From NCBI GenBank assembly GCA_036852015.1, contig JAANDG010000590.1, positions 1-64,000 of the forward strand: a DNA stretch of 64,000 bases, in the 5' to 3' direction. The position numbers were made by a program, and so were the translations under genes. Of the stretch, positions 1 to 11,300 are shown piece by piece. The notes under the pieces are model-generated. The model was not told the DNA's origin and ran no database searches. It worked only from the letters and a program-made list of their open reading frames with translations. This DNA is from Pelodera strongyloides (taxonomy: Eukaryota > Nematoda > Chromadorea > Rhabditida > Rhabditidae). Numbering within the stretch: position 1 is the first letter of the stretch; each line of letters starts with the position of its first letter.

Positions 1-731
1 GTTATACCGCCGGGTTTTGAACGGATTTTCGAAAACGAAACTACAGTGAAGAAAGTGGCCGGTGCCCGGCATACACTGGGCCCAAAAAGTGTGGGTCGCC
101 TACACCTCGCCCATACGGCTCGACAGACACAGAAAAGGTGGGAGGCTGGAGCGCCTGGTGCGGGCCGAGTGTAGGCGTGGTGTAGGTGAACTAAAATACA
201 CACGAAAGTTGAAGATCGCCGTCCTCAGGCCTACACCCGGCCCATCTTGGGCCGGTGCGCCGCCCACACCACGCCAGGAATGGGTGGGCCAGCCGTCATG
301 CCTGGGCCCACCCGTTGTTTGTAGGCGGCTAAGGCGGCGCACCGGCCAAAGTTTCGCGTTGTACATTCCAATGAAAATCAACATAATTATAATAAAAAAT
401 CGCGCCAATCAATCAATAACTAGTCTTTAATCATGCCTCGCTCGCTCACTCGCCTTCATAGGTAACCTGAAATAACCACCACGGCTGGTTGCATGTGCCA
501 AGTTGCAATTAATTTTAGAAACTCGTGTGCACAAACAATCTGGGGTTTCTTTAAAAGCTCAGGCGCAAGCCCACGTATGGAAAGTTTTCCCTACATTGTC
601 TGAGTCAACTCTCCCATATTACACAAACGTGGTGCGGCTGCGAAAACCGTTTTGCATAATATGCAAAATTGGGGAAGACATTTGCGAAAGAAGATCCACA
701 GTTCGTTACCGTACTCAACACCCAAAAATAG
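1..731. other. GC-rich repeat-like segment, no gene seen
   Basis: Positions 50-355 are much more GC-rich than the surroundings. They repeat GGCCGGTGC and GCCCACCC words in both orientations (about 72, 250 and 340), suggesting a decayed inverted-repeat element. No exon of XRN1 or another protein could be recognised. If the XRN1 gene continues leftward, this is one of its introns. Confidence 0.4.
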
Positions 732-1189
732 TTAAAGGGAGAGGCCCACGAGAAAAAAGTTGTTTTTACTTAGCTTGAACATTATGTCCGGAATTTCAGA
801 AATATTACCGTGAAAGCCGTATTTCTTTACGCCTAGCACTCGCAGAGATATTGCACAGCAAACAGTTCGGCCAGATACCGTAGTCAGAAGGGTTAAAATA
901 CGTTTTTACGGTTTATGTCCATCCATTAGCATTCTTTCTCTACACAATGATTGGTAAACGAATGAAGAACATTCCGACCATTATATCAAAGCGTTTCCAA
1001 TACTTTAATACCCGAAAAGAGCATAAATTGATTCTCACTACGGTACCTGACCGAACAGTTTGCCGGGGAATATCACTGCGAGTTCTAGGCATAAAGAAAT
1101 GCGGTTTTCACAGTAATATTTCTGAAATTCCGAACATTCTGTGCAAATAAATTGGGGAAGACTTTTTTCTCATGGGCCTCTTCCTTTAA
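732..1189. mobile_element. TTAA-bounded MITE, family A (copy 1)
   Basis: Inverted-repeat element starting TTAAAGGGAGAGGCC and ending GGGCCTCTTCCTTTAA. The termini continue with an A-rich/T-rich inverted stretch, and internal arms also pair (GTCCGGAATTTCAGAAATA against its complement near 1115). It shares sequence along its length with 10557-10987. Confidence 0.75.
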
Positions 1190-2076
1190 AAGGGGTTTCT
1201 GGACGAGCACTGGGTTGAAAACCAAAACAAATATGTTAACATTGATTAAATCAATAGCCAGAAGCATTTTACTATGCATCACATTGTAGTTTAGGTGTTT
1301 AGGCTCAGAAATGTGTTAACTAGTTACTAGTTAATGTGTTAACTAGTTACCTAGTTAGTTAGTTAATTGAATTAACTAAGTTGGCAATAATAATAAGATT
1401 TAGTAACAATAATTCGTTTTGCCCTGAAGCTGAAACGTTGTAAGTTGTGTTTCGACGGCGCGCAATGTTAGCCCCGCCCCCTAAGGTGCACAGAGACACA
1501 ACCAACCAACCAACCAACCAGACATTCTTCCACATGTTTGTCAAATTTTACTTATTTGGCCATAATTTTGGTTAAAGTTGATATTTTTATCTGAAAATTT
1601 CGCAGATAATCTAAAATATGCTCTTTTAACTAACTAGCTCGAAAGAATTTCATTTTTTCGTCTAGGAACAAATTCAGGGTGGAAACTGGAAAAAAGGGCT
1701 CTCTGATGTAACCCAAACTATGTTAGCGCTATCGCGCTAACAAAGGAATTGTTATCCTTGTCATTTTTTACAGAAAAACATATTAACGTATACGTATACT
1801 CGACAACTTCGCACTCCCATGTACTATACGACTCTATGCCCTTCAGTCACAGATGGGACTGAAAACTAGCATACAATACATACAAAGGCAGTTAAAATGT
1901 ATGCACAGAAAAACAAATGCCAATCCGGTTTAAAACAAAGCTAATTGGGAAACTTGATAAGCTTTCGGCATTTCGGCATCACGAAAAAAAACGATACTTA
2001 TTAAGACAGAGCAGGTAAGGTAAGCTAAAGACCATAGACCGTAAAAAGGCAAATCAAATACAACTATACAACTCAC
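1190..2076. other. Non-coding, probable XRN1 intron or downstream DNA
   Basis: Holds a TTAACTAGT-rich simple tract (1316-1380), an AACC run (1499-1520) and, at 1718-1741, a palindrome-like GTTAGCG...CGCTAAC word. That word recurs as its exact reverse complement, with matching flanks, at 46640-46660. No coding exon recognised. Confidence 0.4.
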
Positions 2077-5000
2077 AATCCTTAGTTCCGGGCTTCAAAT
2101 GTTCGCGCACCACACCTGGATGACCAAATCCACGCCATTCGGGAGACATGGTGAAAACCTAGAGAAAACACAGTAACTACAAACATACAAAAAACGACGA
2201 ACATCACCATTACCTGCTATATTACTAAGTACACTTATATGACCAGAACAGTAGCCATACGTGAGAAAACAATATAAAACAGTCTCACACGACGAGAAAC
2301 AAAATACATACGCTGGCATTAACCGAATAAAAACATGGAACATAAATACGAACCTTGCTACCAATGGGTAGGGCCTCGACGAGCGGTAAGTCACCCAAAA
2401 CGCGATTCTCCGCAGTGTTCACATTCTGAAAATATTCCGCCACTTGTCACTTTATCACAACTTACATGACATAACTTTATTAGTGATAACATAAGGTCAC
2501 TGGTCACGTGAACAGATCTATTTCAAAAACTACATTATAATAAAGAAAGAAAAGCTAATTGGTAAGTGAATAAAGGTGCACGCACTGGAAGCGTAAAATA
2601 TTTATTTAAGTAACAATTAGAAAAAAAAAGTAGCATAAAAAACAGAAATATAGAAAAACTAACTGTGACAACAAGTTGCAAAGCAACTGGTGTAAGGCTA
2701 TCGTGTGTGGTTCCACGCCACTGTTTGGTCCTCTTCATAACGCCATCAACAACTAAAAATAATCAGAGTTACGTATTACCTTCGACGACAAACAACTTAC
2801 AACCTCTGCCCGCCGGCCAAACTAAAATTCACATGTCCCGTAAAATTCATCTAGCACAAGACTGGTACATTGTACATTGTTACATTGTACATTGTTTACA
2901 GACTGGTACATTGTTTATGTACATTGATTTCTCTTCATCGCATTATTTATGCACACACACACACCTCCGTGTTAATAAATACTTAGAGCACACACATCAT
3001 TGCCATTATCACTCAAAAACTTAAATTCTCCCTATTATGATTATTACTTATAACGGTGACGGGTGACCATGACAATGTCAGTAGCACGAAACATCGCTAA
3101 GAAAAATAAAATAAAAAATAAAACAACAAATTCTACTAACCTGCATAAGTGCATCCCAGGAATCGTTTGCAGAATGCAATGACATTGATTGGACCCGTTT
3201 CGATTGCGTATCGTGATAGTTGCCTGAAAGTGAAATAAATAAACCGTACTCGTGCAGTAATCTCTAAACAACCAAAACCATCACTCAATTGACATAAATA
3301 GCAGTCTGGTTAAACTATACGTACTAGCATAATAAACAATCAAAAACGGTGTCTAGTATAAATAGCAATAAGATAAGAAGGATTAGTACACAAATTGGTC
3401 CTTTCTCCATTTAGCCACTAGGATCAGGATCAGGAACCACAAAACGGAGAATACTAAAAAATACACTACTAGACAAATGACAAAGCTTACCTATCTTGCA
3501 GGTCCCTCGACAATTTCGAAAACACGACCGATTTCTCTCCATCCAATTCTTCACATTCCACCGATTTGCTCACTTCATTGATCACAAATCGCTTATCCTA
3601 AATAAACTTATAAGGGCGCGTTTAAGATGGCCGAAAGAAAGAAAAAAAATGCGTTTTCGGCCGTTCAGGTTGGCCGAAAAGAAAATTTTTAATACTAAGG
3701 GAAAATGAAAAAATACAGTAATTTTTTTCGGGTTTTGTCTGCGTCTCTCGTTTTTGCATTGTCTTTCAAAAGTTTTCTTTTCGGCCAACCTGAACGGCCG
3801 AAAACGCATTTTTTTTTTTCGGCCATCTTAAACGCGCCCTAATGGTACAGTGTTGCTGTTGATTCAAACAAAAATCACCCTCTACTTTTACATTTTCAGT
3901 GAAACATAACGATTGCCGATTTGCTGAGTACCATGCTCGGCTCCGCACTGCGAAGGTACGAAGAGTACAATTCGGAATATTACTGATAGAGATGAATTTA
4001 AAAAATAAATTTAAAACAGAAATCTGAAATACTCTCGAGTCAAATTGACCCCACTTTCGGGAACGCTAATCTAGAACTAGAACTAGTACTAGGCCTAGTT
4101 TTTTGGAAGTTTTCCTTAGCTCTGAAGACGAACAAGTGCTAACAGCGTTATTCAAAGTACGGAAATATCCCGAAAGCCGAAACTTTCCACCAATAAAAGA
4201 AAACCACTTACGGCAGTCCAGATCTCTCCAACCTTGGCCATTGTCAGAATTGGCCAATCAATGTAGACTTCTTGGTCCAACAACGAGGGCGCGATCGACT
4301 CTGGCACCTAAAACATTTTTGTTGTGTAAGTTGACAATTACAAAATTCATAAATAACGAATATCTACAAATACAATATGTCACAAAAAAGTTGCGGGCAG
4401 CCTCGCTCGAATAATTCTTCTAAGATTCTAGGTTTAACTCTGACAGTAATAGCCATTTTCCGGGCAACCACTAATAACAAAATAACAATAATATTGAACG
4501 TGAGTAAAAACATTAAAACATACCTGCTGAAACTCTTTGCGCTCCTCAATGGTCAATACCATGCTGTCCTTTCTGCTTTGCATGTTGAACACCTAAACAT
4601 AAATAATAATATTTTACTCTACAATAGCCAAGATTCAAGCCAACTACTCCTTTATTCAAGGGTGGTTTTTTTTCAAAATAGTTTTCAAACCTTATGACTT
4701 GCTCGCTTGCTCCGGGGGAGTCCTGAGCACGAGCATGCATAAAGTTTGCAACAAAAACACAAAGTAGATTAGACAATAATAATAAAAGAAACATAAACTA
4801 CAAACTACAAACCACAAACTCTAACATACCGTCACTCCAACAGATTTCAGCGCAGCCTTATGTGGTAAGTGCATCATTGTCGGGAAGCCGGGGAAGAACA
4901 CGTCCAATTTAACACCAGGAAGCAGACCTCAAAAAATAAACGTGATTCCACATCCCACTATCTATTCCACTTAGCGATGTCCCAATGGAACAAAGCAAAT

Positions 5001-5352
5001 AACAAATTAACAAAAACAGAACTATGGGATTAAAAACCCAACAGCTAACGCTAACGAAGGCTTTCGGCTTTCCTTGTTGACCTTGACCTTAAGGTCCTTA
5101 GGTCAATATCCTTATTACTGATGCTGAACCTGTACACAAGTCTTATAGTAAAAATCAAAAACTCACCACTAACGACAGTAGATTGTTCAATTCTGAAAGC
5201 ATCCTTGTCGATCAGAGTCCTTCTAAACAGCAACTTATGTTAGAATTTAGAATATCATATAACAAAACCAGCTATATCAATTAGGAATTAAGACATTGAT
5301 AAAACTGTACGTTGCATATATATTTCTCATGAATTTTATGTGTACATAATAA

Positions 5353-5391
<39 letters not shown>

Positions 5392-8300
5392 CAATTAAAT
5401 GCATGCCACAGGTGTTTAGGTAGTCTATATGTCCCCTTATAGAGGGAGAGAACCCCTTGGCTACAGGCTACAGGGATTATACATATTGTCAGACCGCGGA
5501 TTCCAAGTTGGACCCAGAAAAATAGCAGTCTTGTGACAAACTAAAAAAGGTCTAGGGCTCAGTTTAATATGAAATTCGAACAGAAAGACAAGAAAACAGA
5601 AAGGGAAACCGAAAAAAAAGAAAAACGTACACGGCTCTAGTTCCAGCCTCCTTCTCCATATCAGCGGTGTACATAATGTGTGGTCCGTGCATATTTCGAG
5701 CTTTCTCTTCCTCCGAGAGGCGATTCTCCTGAAGCACATCCACTGAATAGCAGCCGCGAAGCACACAGTATAAGAAATCGAAATGCGAACAAACTACAGT
5801 ACTGAAGCCTGAAGCTACTCCGTCCGTTTATGGAATATAATTTCACGATATGATTGTCAATTGGCAATTGACATATCCAATGAATCATTAACAGTGATTA
5901 TTTGGTACTTGATCGCAGTTGATGAACTAATTAACTCACAACCTTTTCGGCTCCTCTCGAACAACCAATTTTAACTTCTAACTATAATTAGCTTGTAGAT
6001 TGACTAATTACAAGCGAGTAATCAATCATCAAAATTGGGCTAATAAACTCACCCTTTCTCTGATAGCCTCCAGCAGCTTGTCCTGTTTGATGAAAGGCAC
6101 AAGGACGACAGCTTCCCAATCGTTCTTCTTTCCATTCAGATCGGTCGAAAAGTCTGTGGGATAGAAGTCGGCAATAGGCGAGTTTGGGTCAGTCATCAGT
6201 TCCTATAAAGAGCTCAGAAAATAAAAACTTTCACCTAAGCTAGAGTAGAGTACAAAGTTCACCAGAAAACCAAATTAACGATCACAATATCCCGTTTCAA
6301 AATAAATATATTCCTAAACAACCACAATCATTTCTGTACACCGTCCCACTTGCTTGCATGTGTGAATAGAGAATGTCTTCTATTCTAGCAAAGTAAAACA
6401 AACACTAACAAAACTAAACACCTACCCTGAGTGTTGGTGGCAAACACTCGGCACTGGCCGCTGGCAACACTGCCAGCAATTGCTCGAATGGCCGGAAAGG
6501 TTCCGATTTCTCAAAATTGAATTCAATATCCCCGAATTCGGCCACATCCGATATAAACGGCGCATAGTGGAATGGGAAGAACCTGAAAGGAATAGGACTG
6601 TGGACAATTTTCGGACAGGCATTCAAAAATAGCTTGAGCATGTAATATAAACGTTTACATTTCATGTAAACATCTGTTGTAACAACAAACACTAGCGACA
6701 ACATACGCTTTCTGATTTTCTGACTAGTTAGTGCTCTTCGTGTGTAAGTTCTGGTTCTGGTTCAATACAGTGAATTCGTGGATTCAATCACCTTTTCCAG
6801 AATCAATGAACCAATTGAAAAAACAATTAGTATCTGAAAAAAATCCAACATACCAACTCCAGCTAGCACATCCATGATAATAATAGTGCAAATTCCATTG
6901 AATTGCTTGAATGTAACCCTCTGCTTGGGCCTTCAGTTCGCTCTTGGAGATATTGGCGAACAACATCTTGTCCCTGGAAAATGTAGGAGTGCGAAAAATA
7001 ATACAGAAGTATGATAATAAGAATCACACTCAACTCCCCGCTTCCACAATAGTTCGCAACCAACAAAAGCAATACAAGTATCATACAACTTCAACGTTCA
7101 ACAGGGGTACTAGATGAATCTTATCAACAATTTAATGGGGCGTCGTGGCTCCCTGGCAAAGTTCTCGTCTCTCACCCATACGACCCGGGTTCGAATCCCG
7201 CCCAGAGCTACCATCTTGCAAACATGCCACGGCGTCGGCAATAAAGTTAAGGCGCTCCCCTAGCCTAGCCTTAGGACGGACGTTTCGCTCTGTAATCTCT
7301 GTATTCCGTCTTCCCTACATTCGACAATGGTCACTTCCCGGCCCTCTACCCTCTACTCTCTACGGGACACATCGGCAAAGAGACATCGCCCGGATTGGAA
7401 CTACACTGAAGATCCCCGACTTCTGGAAAAAACGGGACCCTGGATTCTACATGCTTAAGTCTATGTGTGATGATTGTATGTCTGAATAAAGTGGTATTCA
7501 TAATAAAAAAAAAACAATAGCCCGTATTCTCGGGCTGCACGGAACTTCAAAAATGGGAACATGTTCCGGGAAAATATCCGCACGGAAATCTTCCGCTGCG
7601 GAACTGATTCCGCTCTGGATGGGTGCCAGAATACGAATCAAACGGAAAATATTCCATGTAGTTAAACACTTTGACTTTACCATTAATTTTCTTTCATATT
7701 TTGAGTTTATATCATAATATTTTTTTTGTTTTTATATATGACTTAACACATTTGTTCTTTGTTTAAAGAGTTATAGCAAATTTCTAGCATATATGTGCTT
7801 AATTTTTCATTAACGAACTGTAAATTTAACGAAAATTATTCTTTAAAAATAAAAAAAGGTGAAAGAAAAACAAATAACAAAAATTTACAAAAGAAATAAA
7901 GTAAAAATAAACGGACGGAAAATTTCCGTCGTGATTTCCCACACAAAAACCTCGGGGAAATTTTTGTATGGAAAAAATTTCCGTTTGGCCGAACGGAAAT
8001 TTGCAGGCTACAAACTACACGCTCCGTTTGTCCAAGAATACCACACTTTTCGCGGAACGGAACATGTTCCGCGACGGAAAATTTCCGTGCGCCCGAGAAT
8101 ACGGGCTAATATGTAAACGACTTGAGCAACTTGTGAAATAACCAACCGGTAATATCGCCTTTTGTGGCGTCGAAATGCATTATTCATCGGGACAGACCAA
8201 CATTTCTGAAAGATATACGTATTAAATTCTAAAACAAAATTACTATCGGATATTACACCCGGCTTCACGCGTGACATACCCCGTACATAAATTACGAGCT

Positions 8301-11300
8301 TTATACGTACAAAGCACAACGTGTTTAGATAAAAAAAAACACGGTGAAGTAGGTGCAAATTTGATGCAAATAATTTTTTGTTTACCTCAACAGAGTTCTC
8401 AAACTCCTTATCGTCCATTTGTTTGAACTCGAGCAACTTGAGATTTTCAACAAATTCGTCTTCTATCGGGTCGTTATCGGCATCTGAACGCAATTTAATA
8501 GGTAAACAAAATCCACATGCTCCGAAAGAATCAACTGAATTTAATGAAACGGAAACACTCAAAAGCAATAGTCCAAAATACACATGTCAAAAAAAAATCA
8601 GACTTGTTTTCCGAAAATGGGATAGCTATAGGGCTATGGCTACCATTCCCAAAATCACCCAAGCGATCAGCGATCTCAGCTTCCAAGCCCCAAAAATACC
8701 AAATTTCGACGAAAAACATGGACCCAGGATTCTACATTATAGTGCTAGCCTACCGTAAGAAACTGTTATGGACATGCACGAACAAAGTGGTAATAACAAC
8801 GATCACAACAAAAAATACGCACCTAACGAAGCAAGCATCTCTTCGGCGGAAGCAATTCCAAAGTTGTCATCCTTAGGCACGTCATCATCACGTTCCTCAT
8901 CAGAAGACACAAACGCCGCTGAAAGTTGAAATTAGATTTAATTGGATAGTGGTTGACTGGTTGGGTCCAACGGCCCTGGCTACATAACGCACATAATGAA
9001 CACACTACACGTTTAGTATTCAAACTAGGAAAGTTGTATTTAGCAAACAAAATAAAATGTTCACAATACGCCAAAAATATTCATATACATGCTAACTACA
9101 GAAAAGGGTATGATAGTGCAGCAGAGCAGCACAAACAAATCTGTTAATTGGATGGAAATCGAATGGCTTATTCGTTTCCATTTGAGTTCGATTAGGAAGG
9201 ATCTTAGAATACCGATTCCAAAAAAATCGATATTTCAAAAAAAAAAAACAATAACAACCTTCTGACGAGCATTCCTCCAGTTCGGTATCTTCTTCTTCTT
9301 CATCAGAACACGAAGACATATCAGGATCATCAAAGGCAACCAGCTCATCCTGAATGCATAAAGGAATAAAATAAACAAATTTTGATAAAGAAAGAAACCG
9401 AACAAAAGCAAACATTCCCTTAAACAAACATAATAGAAAAAGCGGCATTACACGTGATTTCGGACAACTGCCTTCCCAAGTATTATGTGTAAATTGTGTT
9501 CCACTTTGTGCCGGATTTATACAAGTTTTCCCCAAGTTGTCAAGTCAAGTTGCCAAGTAAAGTACTCACATCGGGGACAGCTTCTCCGAGACCTCCAGAA
9601 GGATCCTGTCGCTTACTATTCAAGTACTCCTCGTCCTCCATTTCGTGCATGAAGCGGCGCCTGGAAAAAATATTGTCATTATTTTCCATTTACCGCATCC
9701 GCGAGCGCGAATTACTTTGATTATCACCACACTCTTGCGCAAACTTCCTAAGATCCAAATGTACTGTAAATCAAAGCAAATGCACTGTAAATTGTAAATT
9801 CAACAAAATTCATAACTCACTTGTCATTCTTTGCCAAAACTTTCAAGAATTTCTCGAAACGCGGCAGTTGCAAGTATCCATCCACGTTCAGGTAACCTGT
9901 AAGGAAACAGTTATTTATAATCAATCAATAAATCAAGCAAAGACAAATGCACTTTCAGAAGAAAAATGAAATCACTACGCACAAATCAAAAATAAACAAT
10001 AATAATAAAACATAATATTAATAAATTACCGTCAAGCGTTGGCATCGCCTCTCGATACGACTCGTACAACAGTGGCAGTGCATCTTCATGAATGTGGATA
10101 TGTGGCAGGTGAGGGATAAAATCGTTTCCTGAAAAAAAAATAAAAAAGCTAATTTTTCAATCATTTATTTAGATGTACATGTACGCTCACACACAACATC
10201 ATCGATTATTTATCAAGCACAATCAAGCAATTATTTAAACAACTATTCAAATCACCATATCCCTGCAGTACGCAGTATAGTTTAATAAATCAGCCGAAGC
10301 CAAAATATTTCAAGCCCATATCTGTCAATTAAATACAATATATCTCATAATCGAGCCCTACTGAGTTCGACATCGACAGACTTACGACTTACAAGCCGGT
10401 CTTTCAATTAGATCATATGGAGTAGGGCCCCGGGCAAAAAATCAGAAATTTGCATAATAGAACTCACCAACAAGATAGCACATGAGAACCCAATCATCAA
10501 TTATCCTCTCCATGTCGTAATCGAACGATAGTTTGCCCTAAGATGAACAAATACCATTAAAGGGAGAGGCCTATGAGAAAAAGTTGTCCTTAATTTATTA
10601 ACACAGGATGTCCGGAATTTTAGAAATGCTTCTGTGAAAACAGCATTTCTTTACACCCAGAACTCAGAGAGTTATTCCCCGGCAAACTGTAGTCGGAACG
10701 TTTTTACGGTTTATTTCCGTTCATTTTCATCCTTTCTCTTCAAATTAATGTTAAGACGAATGGACGTCATTCCTATGCTATTAACAGGGCGTTTCCAATA
10801 CGGTAATGTCCTAAAAGAGAAAAAATTGATTCTGCCTACGGTACCTGGCCGATCAGTTTGCCGGGGAATAACTCTCTGAGTTCTGGGTGTAAAGAAATGC
10901 TGTTTGCACAGAAGCATTTTTAAAATTCCGGACATCCTGTGTAATTAAATTAAGGACAACTTTTTTCTCATGGGCCTCTCCCTTTAACAAACGACAATTT
11001 GATTACTAAAATATTCACTAGGAAAGTAGGAATGTACAAAACGAGGAAAAGAAAAAAATTACCTTCATAGATTCAAACTCTTTTCCCAGGTACTCTCGTA
11101 GTAGCTGCAGGTGCAACAAATGAAACTTCGTCTCTTCGGCCTGCCTGAAAGATGGAAAATAAAGAACCACAAAACAAACAAACAAACAAATGGTTTAAAA
11201 AAAGGAAAAACAGAACTCGAGAAAGCTGACTCAGTAGTGATATCTGACAAGAAATATTACTTATACTTTACAATACTTCTAGGAATACAATACAATACAA

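Noticed and set aside
3850..3960. Possible XRN1 exon in the interval between exons 24 and 25
   Set aside because: Exon 24 and the exon at 3491-3597 join in phase with continuous XRN1-like sequence, and no frame here fits.
8008..8583. A 191-codon minus-strand open frame
   Set aside because: It joins XRN1 exons 15 and 16 through an intron that happens to lack stops; both ends have clear splice sites and the middle has no similarity to XRN1.
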